Of a stretch of 64,000 bases of DNA, positions 24,684 through 33,769 are shown piece by piece. The notes beneath the pieces are model-generated. The model had not been told where the DNA came from. It saw nothing but the letters and a program-made list of their open reading frames with translations, and searched no databases. The translations under genes and the position numbers were made by a program. The stretch covers positions 3,505,501 to 3,569,500 of the forward strand of contig NZ_CP083951.1 in assembly GCF_006440675.2 (NCBI RefSeq), in the 5' to 3' direction. How positions within the stretch are numbered: position 1 is the stretch's first letter; every line of letters begins with the position of its first letter. This stretch comes from Mesorhizobium sp. B2-8-5 (GTDB lineage Bacteria; Pseudomonadota; Alphaproteobacteria; Rhizobiales; Rhizobiaceae).

Positions 24684-26753
24684 ATGACCAGCACGATGAC
24701 CAGAACCCAGCCCGGATTGACCGCCAACGATCCCTACCTCTGGCTTGAGGATCGCAACGGCAAGGAAGCGCTGGACTGGGTTCATCGCCAGAACGCGCTG
24801 ACGGTCGCCGAACTGCAGGGCGATCCTTCCTATCAGGCGACATTCGAAACCGCGCTCGACCTGATGACCGCCGAGGACAATATGCCGGTCGGGGCGGCGC
24901 TTGCCGGCTACGTCTATAATTTCTGGCAGGACAAGACCAACGCGCTTGGACTGTGGCGGCGCACGTGTGTCGCTTCCTACAAGACCGACAAGCCGGATTG
25001 GGAGACGATCATCGATTTCGACCAGCTCTCGGCGAAGGAAGGCGTGAAATGGGTGTTTGGCGGGGCGAGCCGGCTCTATCCCGATTTCAACCGCTGCCTG
25101 CTCTACATGTCGCCCGATGGCGGCGACGCCAGCGAGATGCGCGAGTTCGACATCGCGACGAGGTCCTTTGTCGAAGGGGGGTTTTCCGCGCGCGCTTCCA
25201 AGTCGGGCTTTTCCTGGCTGGACAAGGATACCGTCATCGTCTCTGCCGCTTTCGAGGAAGACGACAGGACGCAGTCCGGCTATCCGCGCGTGATCAAGCT
25301 GTGGCGGCGCGGCACCAAGCTCGAGGACGCGACGCCGATCTTCGAAGGCGAAAAGCAACATCTGGCGGTCGGTGGCGGCGTGGAGCATGACGGCGACAAG
25401 CGGCATGTCCTGCTCGGCAAGACGCTCGACTTCTTCACCTCCCACAGTTTCCTGCGGCTGGCTTCGGGCGAGAACCGGCGCATCCCGCTGCCCGACGACG
25501 CCACCGACACGGCGATCTTCAAGGGCCAGCTTATCTTCGGCGTGCGCAGCCCCTGGACGGCGCCGGACGGCACGCACTGCCTGCCCGATGGGCTCTATTC
25601 GGTCGATTTCGATCGCTGGATTGAAACGGGTGCGTTCGAACGGATCGAGACGCTCCTCGAACCGGAGCACCGCGTTTCCATTGCGGGCCTCGCCAGGACG
25701 CAGGACCGGCTGTTCATCAACCTGATGGACAATGTGCGCGGCAAGGTCATCGCCTGCGACCGCGCCGCAGATGGCTGGTCGCTGAAACGGATTGCGCTGC
25801 CCGACAACGGCAATGTCGGCATCAGCCATGTCGAGCATTTCGGCTCGAGCGTGTCCTTCTCCTTCACCGATTTCCTGACGCCGAGCTCGATCATCTGGTC
25901 GGACGACAATGGCGAGACACTTGAAACGGTGAAGTCGCAGCCGGCCCGCTTCGACGCCTCGCCTTATGTTTCGGAGCAGTTCGAGGCGCGCTCGAAGGAC
26001 GGCACGATGATCCCGTATTTCGTGGTGCGGCGCCGCGACCAGAAAGGACCGGTGCCGGCATTGCTCTACGGCTATGGCGGTTTCGAGGTGCCGTTGCTGC
26101 CGGGCTATGCCGGCATCCGCGGCAAGCTCTGGCTGGACAAGGGCAACGCCTATGTCCAGGCCAACATCCGCGGCGGCGGCGAGTTCGGCCCGGCCTGGCA
26201 CCAGGCCGCGCTCAAGGGCAAGCGCCAGAACGCCTTCGACGATTTCGCTGCCGTTGCCGAGGATGTGGTCAAGCGCGGCATCACCACGGCGGCGCAGCTC
26301 GGCATACACGGCGGCTCCAACGGCGGCCTGCTCACCGGCACGTCGCTGACGCAGCGGCCGGAACTGTTCGGCGCCGTCATCATCGACGTGCCGTTGCTCG
26401 ACATGCTGCGCTACACCGAACTGCCGCCCGGCGCCTCGTGGATCGCCGAATACGGCGACCCGTCGAAGCCGGAGGAGGCGGCCTGGCTCGGCGCCTATTC
26501 GCCTTACCAGCACGTCGCGGCCGATGCTGACTATCCGCCGGTCCTGTTGATGACCTCGACCGCCGACGACCGCGTGCACCCCGGACATGCGCGCAAGATG
26601 GCGGCGCGGCTGCGGGAGGCAGGTCACGGCAAGACGCTGTTCTTCGAGGAAACCGAAGGCGGCCATGGCGGGCGCGGCGACCGCCGGCCGCAAGCGGCGC
26701 AGACGGCGATGCGCTATATGTTCCTCAAGCGGTCGCTCGGTAAGACCGCCTGA
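24684..26753 (+). CDS. Prolyl oligopeptidase family serine peptidase (S9)
   Basis: A 689-residue S9-family peptidase with an N-terminal beta-propeller domain (about 70-400) and a C-terminal alpha/beta hydrolase domain. The catalytic serine is S545 in GGSNGG, the acid lies in the ADD at about 628-629 and the histidine is H661 in GGHGGRG. Such enzymes cleave short peptides after proline or act on acylated peptides. No signal peptide is seen, so it is probably cytosolic. An ATG 12 bases upstream is an alternative start; I prefer 24684 because GGAGA precedes it. It follows the MFS pair by about 70 bases. Confidence 0.9.
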   Translation: MTSTMTRTQPGLTANDPYLWLEDRNGKEALDWVHRQNALTVAELQGDPSYQATFETALDLMTAEDNMPVGAALAGYVYNFWQDKTNALGLWRRTCVASYKTDKPDWETIIDFDQLSAKEGVKWVFGGASRLYPDFNRCLLYMSPDGGDASEMREFDIATRSFVEGGFSARASKSGFSWLDKDTVIVSAAFEEDDRTQSGYPRVIKLWRRGTKLEDATPIFEGEKQHLAVGGGVEHDGDKRHVLLGKTLDFFTSHSFLRLASGENRRIPLPDDATDTAIFKGQLIFGVRSPWTAPDGTHCLPDGLYSVDFDRWIETGAFERIETLLEPEHRVSIAGLARTQDRLFINLMDNVRGKVIACDRAADGWSLKRIALPDNGNVGISHVEHFGSSVSFSFTDFLTPSSIIWSDDNGETLETVKSQPARFDASPYVSEQFEARSKDGTMIPYFVVRRRDQKGPVPALLYGYGGFEVPLLPGYAGIRGKLWLDKGNAYVQANIRGGGEFGPAWHQAALKGKRQNAFDDFAAVAEDVVKRGITTAAQLGIHGGSNGGLLTGTSLTQRPELFGAVIIDVPLLDMLRYTELPPGASWIAEYGDPSKPEEAAWLGAYSPYQHVAADADYPPVLLMTSTADDRVHPGHARKMAARLREAGHGKTLFFEETEGGHGGRGDRRPQAAQTAMRYMFLKRSLGKTA

Positions 26754-26799
26754 CTGGAACCGCTTGAATTTTGGGCCTGAGGCGGCATAAGCTGCCGTC

Positions 26800-26922
26800 A
26801 TGATCCGCTTCAGCACATCAGGCGCCTTCGGGGTCGCGGTGACGCCGTCACCGCGGACGCTGCGCGCCGAGCTTTTGCGGCTGTGCGCCCGCATCGGCTA
26901 TTCGCCGCCTGCCTTCCTCTGA
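26800..26922 (+). CDS. Possible 40-residue ORF
   Basis: A short ORF starting MIRFSTSGAFGVAV in the 221-base gap before the aminotransferase. It has a basic, somewhat hydrophobic composition but no clear ribosome binding site, and I know no homologue. It could be a leader peptide or chance. Confidence 0.2.
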   Translation: MIRFSTSGAFGVAVTPSPRTLRAELLRLCARIGYSPPAFL

Positions 26923-26974
26923 CGAATCCGCCGCCGGCTCCCGCCGGATTGGTTCAAGAGGAAAGATCAAACCC

Positions 26975-28354
26975 ATGACCTATCAGAATTATTCGCTGAA
27001 GCAGCTTCAGCAGATTGATGCCGCGCATCACCTTCATCCCTTCACCGACCACAAGGAACTGCGTGAAACCGGCTCGCGCATCATCACCCATGCCAACGGC
27101 CCGTTCATCTACGATGCCGACGGCACCGAAATCCTCGACGGCATGGCGGGCCTGTGGTGCGTCAATGTCGGCTATGGCCGCGACGAGCTGGCCGAGGTGG
27201 CTTACGCGCAGATGAAGGAGCTGCCTTACTACAACTCCTTCTTCAAATGCTCGACGCCGACGCCGGTGCTGTTGTCGAAGAAGCTGGCGGAACTCGCGCC
27301 CAAGCATGTCAGCCAGGTCTTTTATGGCTCGTCCGGCTCGGAGGCCAACGATACGGCGCTCAGGCTCGTCCGCCACTATTGGGCGCTCGAAGGCAAGCCC
27401 GAGAAGAACCGCGTCATCTCGCGCAAGTCGGCCTATCACGGCTCGACGATAGCCGGCACGTCGCTGGGCGGCATGGAGCCGATGCACAAGCAGCTCGGCG
27501 GCGCGGTGCCCAACATCGTCCATGTGATGATGCCCTATGCCTATGAACTCGCGCTGCCCGGCGAAAGCGACCATGATTTCGGCATCCGCGCGGCGAAGGC
27601 GGTCGAGGATGCAATCCTCGAAGCAGGCGCCGACAAGGTCGCCGCCTTCATCGGCGAACCGGTGATGGGCGCGGGCGGGGTGAAGATCCCGCCGATGAGC
27701 TACTGGCCGGAAGTCGAGCGCATCTGCCGCAAATACGATGTGCTGTTGATGCTGGACGAGGTCATCACCGGCTATGGCCGCACCGGCGAGTGGTTCGCGG
27801 CGCAGACGTTCGGGATCGAGCCCGACACCATCACCACCGCCAAGGCGCTGACCTCGGGCTACCAGCCGCTGTCGGCGCTGCTGGTCGGCGATCGTGTGGC
27901 CAGGACGCTGGTCGAGAAAGGCGGCGAGTTCTATCACGGCTACACCTATTCCGGTCACCCGGTGGCTTGCGCGGTGGCGCTCAAGAACCTCGAGATCATC
28001 GAGAAGGAAGGGCTGGTCGAGCGGGTCAAGAACGACACCGGCCCCTATTTCGCGCAGGCGCTGCAGGAGCGGATCGCCGGGCACAGGCTGGTTGGTGAGG
28101 TGCGTTCGATCGGCCTGATGGGTGCGATCGAGATCGTCAAGGACAAGGCGACCAAGGAACGCTATCTGCCCTCGGGAAGCGCCGCGGTCGCGGTGCGCGA
28201 CCACGCGATCGCGAACGGCATGATGTTGCGGGCCACCGGCGACACGATGATCCTGTCGCCGCCGCTGATCTGGACGCGCGACACGATCGACATGGCTTGC
28301 GAACGCATCGCCAAGGCGCTCGATCTCGCGGACGCGGATTTGCGGAAGCGGTAA
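26975..28354 (+). CDS. Class III PLP-dependent aminotransferase (omega-amino acid/diamine:pyruvate type)
   Basis: A 459-residue fold-type I, class III aminotransferase that would move an omega-amino group (from beta-alanine, putrescine or a similar amine) to pyruvate. The PLP-binding lysine is K290 in TTAKALTSGYQP. The cofactor aspartate lies in LMLDEVITGYGRTG, and YGSSGSEAND and AYHGSTIAGTSLGG are the phosphate-cup and substrate segments. Length and order are typical of the putrescine-pyruvate and beta-alanine-pyruvate group; finer specificity is not readable. GAGGAAAG lies about 9 bases upstream. Stands as a single transcription unit. Confidence 0.88.
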   Translation: MTYQNYSLKQLQQIDAAHHLHPFTDHKELRETGSRIITHANGPFIYDADGTEILDGMAGLWCVNVGYGRDELAEVAYAQMKELPYYNSFFKCSTPTPVLLSKKLAELAPKHVSQVFYGSSGSEANDTALRLVRHYWALEGKPEKNRVISRKSAYHGSTIAGTSLGGMEPMHKQLGGAVPNIVHVMMPYAYELALPGESDHDFGIRAAKAVEDAILEAGADKVAAFIGEPVMGAGGVKIPPMSYWPEVERICRKYDVLLMLDEVITGYGRTGEWFAAQTFGIEPDTITTAKALTSGYQPLSALLVGDRVARTLVEKGGEFYHGYTYSGHPVACAVALKNLEIIEKEGLVERVKNDTGPYFAQALQERIAGHRLVGEVRSIGLMGAIEIVKDKATKERYLPSGSAAVAVRDHAIANGMMLRATGDTMILSPPLIWTRDTIDMACERIAKALDLADADLRKR

Positions 28355-28411
28355 TTGGACTTCGGGCGCTCTTCGAAGAGGGGCGCCCGTTCGATCTCGA
28401 TGTTCCAGAAA

Positions 28412-28442
28412 CGCAAAAACCGCGTCCCTTCGGGAACGCGGC
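28412..28442 (-). terminator. Probable terminator for the mmsB operon
   Basis: A GC-rich hairpin (CCGCGTCCC / GGGAACGCGG, one bulge, TTC loop) is followed on the minus strand by TTTTTG. It sits about 220 bases beyond the mmsB stop. The remaining part of this 308-base intergenic stretch shows only a minor GCCGG/CCGGC hairpin near 28615. Confidence 0.5.
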
Positions 28443-28662
28443 TCTGCCAGATACGCATGGCATTTCGCTACAGGAATACTTGCGAAACTTACGGGCTCCG
28501 GTACGCGAGACCTGATCCGGAGCGCCGGGCAGACGCGATGTCCGCCTCGCAGTCCGTTTTAAAGGCACATCGTTACCGGTGAGTTAGCGAGACCTTAAGC
28601 AAATCTAAATTTGCCGGCTTCTGACCGGCGGATATCGAAAATAACCTTAGAAAATCAGTATC

Positions 28663-29547
28663 TTACGCCGGATTTCCGCGCAGGAAATTAATAATTCCGG
28701 AAAAATCGGCGCCGGCATGACCTTGGGCGTTGAACAAGGCATAGAGCTGCGTGGCTTCGGCGCCGAGCGGGGTCACGGCGCCCGCGCCCTGCGCGGCTTC
28801 CTGCGACAATTTCAAGTCCTTTAGCATCAGGGCCGCGGCAAAGCCGGGCTTGTAGTCGCGGTTGGCCGGCGAGGTTGGAACAGGGCCGGGGACCGGGCAA
28901 TAGGTGGTCAGCGACCAGCATTGGCCCGATGAGGTGGAGGCGACATCATACAGCGCCTGGTGCGACAGGCCGAGCTTTTCGGCGAGCACAAAGGCTTCGG
29001 CGACGCCTATCATCGAGATGCCGAGGATCATGTTGTTGCAGATCTTCGCGGCTTGGCCGGCACCGTCGCCGCCGCAATGGACGACACGCCCGGCCATCGG
29101 CTTCAGGATCGGCTCGGCGGCGGCGAAGGCCTGATCCGAGCCACCAGCCATGAAGGTGAGCGTGCCGGCGGTGGCGCCGCCCGTGCCGCCGGAGACCGGG
29201 GCATCGATCGACTGCAAGCCATGCTTCGCGGCAATCGCGTGGGCCTTGCGCGCCGATTCGACATCGATCGTGGAGGAATCTATGAACAGCGCGCCTTTCT
29301 TTGCCTTGGGCGCGATGTCCTCATAAACCGACAGCACATGCTTGCCGGCCGGCAGCATGGTGACAACGACATCGGCGTCCTTCACCGCGGCGACGGCATT
29401 GGCCTTGACTGTAATGCCGTGCTCTTTCGCAACCGTGAGGTTTTCAGGCACAAGGTCGAAGCCCAGCACCGCATGCCCCGCCTTGACCAGATTGGCGGCC
29501 ATCGGATTGCCCATGTTGCCCAAGCCGATGAACGCGATGGTGCTCAT
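28663..29547 (-). CDS. mmsB: 3-hydroxyisobutyrate dehydrogenase
   Basis: A 294-residue NAD-dependent beta-hydroxyacid dehydrogenase that oxidises 3-hydroxyisobutyrate to methylmalonate semialdehyde in valine breakdown. The cofactor motif GLGNMG is at residues 8-13. The substrate loop DAPVSGGTGGA and the catalytic-lysine segment GQAAKICNN are present. A C-terminal helical domain for dimerisation follows. GGGAGAG precedes the ATG at 29547. The acyl-CoA dehydrogenase gene is 26 bases upstream, making a valine-catabolism operon; the intervening crotonase-type steps are not in this window. Confidence 0.92.
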   Translation of the reverse strand: MSTIAFIGLGNMGNPMAANLVKAGHAVLGFDLVPENLTVAKEHGITVKANAVAAVKDADVVVTMLPAGKHVLSVYEDIAPKAKKGALFIDSSTIDVESARKAHAIAAKHGLQSIDAPVSGGTGGATAGTLTFMAGGSDQAFAAAEPILKPMAGRVVHCGGDGAGQAAKICNNMILGISMIGVAEAFVLAEKLGLSHQALYDVASTSSGQCWSLTTYCPVPGPVPTSPANRDYKPGFAAALMLKDLKLSQEAAQGAGAVTPLGAEATQLYALFNAQGHAGADFSGIINFLRGNPA

Positions 29548-29573
29548 TGTCTCTCTCCCAAAATTGTCTGCTT

Positions 29574-30740
29574 TCAGCGACCGATCAACGTCCGCGCAAT
29601 GATGACGCGCATGATCTCGTTGGTGCCTTCTAGGATCTGGTGGACGCGCAGGTCGCGCACCAGCTTCTCGATGCCGTAATCGTGCAGATAGCCGTAGCCG
29701 CCATGCAACTGCAGCGCCTGGTTGGCGATGTCGAAGCCGATATCGGTGACGAAGCGCTTGGCCATCGCCGACCATTTGCCGGCGTCCGGCGCCTTGCGGT
29801 CGAGCTTGGAAGCGGCGGCGTAGAGGAAGATGCGGGCCGCCTGCAGCTCCGTCTCCATATCGGCCAGCCTGAACTGCAGCGCCTGGAACTGGTTGATCTT
29901 GGAGCCGAAGGCCTTGCGCTCGGCCGTATAGGCCAGCGCCTTGTCGAGCGCCGACTGCGCGCCGCCCAGCGAACAGGCGGCGATGTTGAGCCGGCCGCCA
30001 TCGAGCCCCGCCATGGCAATGCCGAAGCCGGCGCCTTCGGCGGCAAGCAGGTTCTCGGCCGGCACCTTGCAGTCCTCGAAGACGACCTGGCGGGTCGACT
30101 GCATGTGCCAGCCCATCTTGTGTTCGTTGGCGCCGAAGGAGAGGCCCGGCGCGTCCTTCGGCACGACGAAGGTCGAGATGCCTTTCGGACCGTCGGCACC
30201 GGTGCGCGCCATCACGACATAAAGGTCGCTGTCGCCGGCGCCGGAGATGAACTGCTTGGCGCCGTTCAAGACATAGTCGCCGCCGCTCTTCACCGCGCGC
30301 GTCTTAAGCGCCGCTGCGTCCGAGCCCGAGCCGGGCTCGGTCAGGCAATAGCTCGCCAGCCATTCCATCGAGGTCAGTTTCGGCAGGAGGAGCTGGCGCT
30401 GCCCGTCGCTGCCGAAGCGGTCGATCATCGAGGCCGCCATGTTGTGGATGGAAATGAAGGAGGAGAAGGCCGGGTCGGCGTGGGCCAGAGCCTCGAAGAT
30501 CAGCACCGCATCGAGCCGCCCAAGCGCCGAGCCGCCGACATCGTCGCGCACATAGATGCCGCCGAGGCCGAGCGGCCCGGTCTCACGGATCACATCGGCG
30601 GGGAAGTGCTTTGTCTTGTCCCAGTCGAGCGCATTGGGCGCGACGCGGTCCGCCGCGAAGGCCTGGGCCATCTCCTGGATGGCGCGCTGTTCCTCGTTGA
30701 GTTCGAACTGGCCAGTGCCCGCATCGACTGTCGCGTCCAT
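29574..30740 (-). CDS. Acyl-CoA dehydrogenase, probably isobutyryl-CoA dehydrogenase
   Basis: A 388-residue FAD-dependent acyl-CoA dehydrogenase that would convert isobutyryl-CoA to methacrylyl-CoA. Domain order is standard: N-terminal helices (10-120), middle beta domain with YCLTEPGSGSDAAAL, and C-terminal helices. The catalytic glutamate is in HQILEGTNEIMR near the C-terminus, the position used by short/branched-chain members. Specificity for isobutyryl-CoA is inferred from its operon with mmsB. AGGGAG precedes the ATG. It is divergent from the cupin-cobQ pair across a 139-base gap. Confidence 0.9.
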   Translation of the reverse strand: MDATVDAGTGQFELNEEQRAIQEMAQAFAADRVAPNALDWDKTKHFPADVIRETGPLGLGGIYVRDDVGGSALGRLDAVLIFEALAHADPAFSSFISIHNMAASMIDRFGSDGQRQLLLPKLTSMEWLASYCLTEPGSGSDAAALKTRAVKSGGDYVLNGAKQFISGAGDSDLYVVMARTGADGPKGISTFVVPKDAPGLSFGANEHKMGWHMQSTRQVVFEDCKVPAENLLAAEGAGFGIAMAGLDGGRLNIAACSLGGAQSALDKALAYTAERKAFGSKINQFQALQFRLADMETELQAARIFLYAAASKLDRKAPDAGKWSAMAKRFVTDIGFDIANQALQLHGGYGYLHDYGIEKLVRDLRVHQILEGTNEIMRVIIARTLIGR

Positions 30741-30879
30741 GGCGTGCTCCCTGTCGTTTCAGGCCTTCTGGCCTGTCGTTTTTGGCTTTGCGCACCGTTC
30801 AATCTAGACCAATGATGCCGCCGCGCAACCCGGCTTCCTGCGGACCGGCTGTGCGTGAAATGACCAACGGAGCTCGTAC

Positions 30880-31485
30880 GTGCCGACAATTTTCGATGAG
30901 TTGCTGGACCGGTTCCACGCCTATCTCGCCGGCGCCGACAATAATCTGGTCGCGGACGAAGTCGCGCGCATCGGCTGGGACATGCCTGTCCGTTCGCTCG
31001 AACCGCGGGCGCTTGGCTGCCTTGGCTATCTCGATCGCATCGCCGAGCTTGCGTCGGCCGATGCCAAGCCGCTGGCGCGGTTCGTTGCCGACCATCGGGA
31101 TGAGCTGCGCTGGGGGCAGACCTATACCGCCGCCGATTTCGGGCAGGGCTTTGTCGACAATTACGGCTGGCTGGAAGTGTTCGGCATGCGCGGGCATTTC
31201 GTCAATGACGCGGTTGCGGCCGGGCTGCTGATCCTCGGGCCGGACATCGTCTATCCAGACCACCACCACATCGCCGAGGAAATCTACGTCCCGCTGACCG
31301 GCGGCACGGAATGGCGGATGGGCGAAGGCGGTTTCCATACTCGCGACGCCGGCGAGGTCATTCACCACGCCTCCAACGTCAGCCATGCCATGCGCACGGG
31401 CAAGGAGCCGCTGATGGCTCTCTATCTCTGGCGCGGCGGGCCGCTGGCGCAGAAGTCGACGATCGGCTCGGGAGGCAGAGGCTGA
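30880..31485 (+). CDS. Cupin DMSP lyase family protein (DddQ/DddL-like)
   Basis: A 201-residue protein with a C-terminal cupin of the dimethylsulfoniopropionate lyase family (DMSP_lyase). The metal motif HxHxxxExY is intact: H128, H130, E134 and Y136 in PDHHHIAEEIYVPLTG. A C-terminal histidine (H169, in ASNVSHAMRT) fits the fourth ligand; Y136 corresponds to the tyrosine proposed as catalytic base in DddQ (from memory). The length equals typical DddQ. No signal peptide. Start is GTG with GGAG 8 bases upstream. Its stop overlaps the cobQ start by one base (TGATG), so the two are translationally coupled. Whether it cleaves DMSP or another beta-onium acid is unknown. Confidence 0.82.
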   Translation: MPTIFDELLDRFHAYLAGADNNLVADEVARIGWDMPVRSLEPRALGCLGYLDRIAELASADAKPLARFVADHRDELRWGQTYTAADFGQGFVDNYGWLEVFGMRGHFVNDAVAAGLLILGPDIVYPDHHHIAEEIYVPLTGGTEWRMGEGGFHTRDAGEVIHHASNVSHAMRTGKEPLMALYLWRGGPLAQKSTIGSGGRG

Positions 31486-32960
31486 TGGCCAAGGCGATCA
31501 TGCTGCAGGGCACCGGCTCGGATGTCGGCAAGACGGTGCTGGTCGCGGGGCTTTGCCGCGCCGCGAAGAATCGCGGGCTGAAGGTCAGGCCGTTCAAGCC
31601 GCAGAACATGTCGAACAACGCCGCCGTCGCCGACATTCCCGGCGGCGACAAGGCCGGCGAGGGCGAGATCGGCCGCGGGCAATGGCTGCAGGCACTGGCC
31701 TGCGGCGTCCGGCCGACTGTCCATATGAACCCGGTGCTGCTCAAGCCGCAGAGCGATATCGGCTCGCAAGTGGTGGTTCAGGGCAAGGTCTATGGCGAGG
31801 CGCGGGCGCGCGACTACCAGGCGATGAAAGCCGGACTGATGGATGCGGTGCTCGATTCCTGGGCTAAGGTGGGCGAGGGCGCCGACCTGGTGATCGTCGA
31901 AGGCGCGGGCTCGCCCGCCGAGATCAACCTCCGCAGCCGCGACATCGCTAATATGGGTTTTGCGACGCGCGCCTATGTGCCGGTGATCCTGGTCGGCGAC
32001 ATCGACCGCGGCGGCGTTATCGCGTCCGTGGCCGGCACGCATCTCATCCTGCCGGAGGAAGACCGGCGCATGATCGCCGGCTATCTCATCAACAAGTTTC
32101 GCGGCGATGTGTCGTTGTTCGACGACGGGATCAAGGCGATAGAAACCTTCACCGGCTGGCGCTGCTTCGGCGTCGTGCCGTGGCTGAGTGCCGCGTCCCG
32201 GCTGCCTTCGGAGGATTCGGTCGTGCTCGAGCGCCTCGCTTCCGGCGAGAAACGGGCGCTGAAGGTGGCTGTGCCGATGCTGGCGCGCATCGCCAATTTC
32301 GACGATTTCGACCCGCTGAAAGCCGAGCCGCAAGTCGAGGTCGTGTTCGTGCCGCCGGGCAAGAAGCTGCCGGAAGATGCCGGGCTGGTTGTCGTCCCCG
32401 GCTCGAAGTCGACGATCGGAGACCTGCTCAAATTCCGCGAGAACGGCTGGGACCGGGATCTTCTCGCTCACCGCAAGCGCGGCGGCCATGTGGTCGGCAT
32501 CTGCGGCGGCTACCAGATGCTCGGCCGCATGGTGCGCGATCCCGACGGCATCGAAGGCAGCGTGACAGAAGCCGAAGGCCTCGGACTGCTCGATATCGAA
32601 ACGGTGATGGAGCCTGAAAAGACCGTGCGCAATTCAAGCGCGCATTCGGTGCAGTTCGGCCTGCCGCTCGAAGGCTACGAGATCCATCTCGGCCGCACCA
32701 CCGGCCCGGACACGGCGCGGCCGTCGACGATCCTCAACGGTGTCGAGGACGGCGCGGTTACCGCCGACGGTAAGGTGATCGGCACCTATCTGCACGGGCT
32801 TTTTTCTGCCGACGCCTTTCGCGCCGCCTACCTGGAGAGCCTTGGCGTCAGGGGAGGCGGCATTGACTATCGCGCGGACGTCGAGAGGGCGCTGGACGAG
32901 GTCGCGGACGAGCTGGAGCGGCATCTCGACTGCGATGCTATTTTTAGACTGGCGCGATAG
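31485..32960 (+). CDS. cobQ: Cobyric acid synthase
   Basis: A 491-residue glutamine-dependent amidotransferase of the cobalamin pathway that amidates four carboxylates of adenosylcobyrinic acid a,c-diamide to give cobyric acid. The N-terminal ATP-binding dethiobiotin-synthetase-like domain shows QGTGSDVGKT (residues 8-17). The C-terminal class I glutamine amidotransferase domain has the nucleophile C340 in GICGGYQMLG and the histidine H437 in YLHGLF. Length is standard. The ATG overlaps the stop of the cupin gene by one base, an unusual pairing, since cobQ normally sits among cob genes; none is visible nearby. Product needed for the corrinoid protein at 2547-3245. Confidence 0.95.
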   Translation: MAKAIMLQGTGSDVGKTVLVAGLCRAAKNRGLKVRPFKPQNMSNNAAVADIPGGDKAGEGEIGRGQWLQALACGVRPTVHMNPVLLKPQSDIGSQVVVQGKVYGEARARDYQAMKAGLMDAVLDSWAKVGEGADLVIVEGAGSPAEINLRSRDIANMGFATRAYVPVILVGDIDRGGVIASVAGTHLILPEEDRRMIAGYLINKFRGDVSLFDDGIKAIETFTGWRCFGVVPWLSAASRLPSEDSVVLERLASGEKRALKVAVPMLARIANFDDFDPLKAEPQVEVVFVPPGKKLPEDAGLVVVPGSKSTIGDLLKFRENGWDRDLLAHRKRGGHVVGICGGYQMLGRMVRDPDGIEGSVTEAEGLGLLDIETVMEPEKTVRNSSAHSVQFGLPLEGYEIHLGRTTGPDTARPSTILNGVEDGAVTADGKVIGTYLHGLFSADAFRAAYLESLGVRGGGIDYRADVERALDEVADELERHLDCDAIFRLAR

Positions 32961-33046
32961 GTCAGTTCCACCGCAGGGGGACTGGACCGGCCGGATGTGC
33001 CTGAGGATCGCGTGCCTTGGCGATTAGCCGAGCCGTTCATGCGGTC

Positions 33047-33224
33047 GTCATTCTATGGCGGAGCAAGGAGCGAAGCGACGCGCGCAGATCATAGAACCCA
33101 TTCCGCGACGTCAAGGTGTTGCAACGGTGCAGAATTCGCTCCGCTGCATTCTTCGGCGAAAGTAACGGAATGGATCCTCGGGTCTGCGCGACGGAGCTGC
33201 GCTCCTGCTTCGCCCGTGGATGAC
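33047..33224. repeat. Large inverted (hairpin) intergenic repeat element
   Basis: A 178-base element whose left half (from GTCATTCTATGGCGGAGCAA) is about three-quarters complementary to its right half (ending CGCCCGTGGATGAC). It could fold into one long stem with a central loop around 33110-33160. It fills most of the 308-base gap between cobQ and the VOC gene. It resembles dispersed Mesorhizobium intergenic repeats (from memory). No ORF or T-run belongs to it. Confidence 0.6.
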
Positions 33225-33268
33225 GAAGTTCAGGCGCTGTTGCCAATCCCCAACGTCGGTGAGACTTC

Positions 33269-33685
33269 CTATGCCTTCTCTCCCGCCTTCGGCCAATAGG
33301 TGCCGAAGGACCAGACATTGTCTTCCAGGTCGAGGCAGATGAACTCGCGGCTGCCATAGTCGCGGTCGACCAGTTCCTGGATGATTCTCGCGCCGGCTTT
33401 CTTCGCCTTGGCATAGGTGGCATCGGCGTCGTCGACGGCGATGTAGATCGACTTGCCGCCTCCGCCGGGCTCGCCGACCATCTTGCCGTAATCGTCGTCG
33501 CGCGCCGTGCCCAGCATGATCATCGAGGAACCGAAAGTGAGCTCGGCGTGGTGGACGATGTCGCCCTCGCCATAGCGGGCGCGCAGTTCGAAGCCGAAGG
33601 CCTCGCTGAGCCAGTCGATCATCTTAGCGGCGTTCCTGTAGCGCAGGGCCGGATAGAGGCGGGGTGCTTCGTTTGCTGTCGGCAT
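33269..33685 (-). CDS. VOC-family (glyoxalase/bleomycin-resistance-like) protein
   Basis: A 138-residue vicinal-oxygen-chelate protein built from two beta-alpha-beta-beta-beta modules (about residues 9-58 and 75-131). Features are YPALRYRNAAKMIDWLSEAF, HHAELTFGSSMIMLG and ICLDLEDNVWSFGTYWP. Such proteins may bind metals and act as lyases, dioxygenases or resistance proteins; this one resembles the PhnB-like group of unknown role. GGGAG precedes the ATG. It lies 84 bases downstream of the AraC regulator on the same strand and probably shares its transcript. Confidence 0.85.
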   Translation of the reverse strand: MPTANEAPRLYPALRYRNAAKMIDWLSEAFGFELRARYGEGDIVHHAELTFGSSMIMLGTARDDDYGKMVGEPGGGGKSIYIAVDDADATYAKAKKAGARIIQELVDRDYGSREFICLDLEDNVWSFGTYWPKAGEKA

Positions 33686-33769
33686 GACAATCTCCCTGTG
33701 TCGGTTGATGAATGCCAGCCTGTGCGAAAGCGGTCTCGGCGTCTTGAAGAAATGTTACCTCGGTCAGGC

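Noticed and set aside
28355..28662. Possible small RNA or gene in the 308-base gap between the aminotransferase and mmsB
   Set aside because: Only a minus-strand terminator-like hairpin and a small GCCGG/CCGGC hairpin are visible; there is no promoter pattern or ORF of merit.
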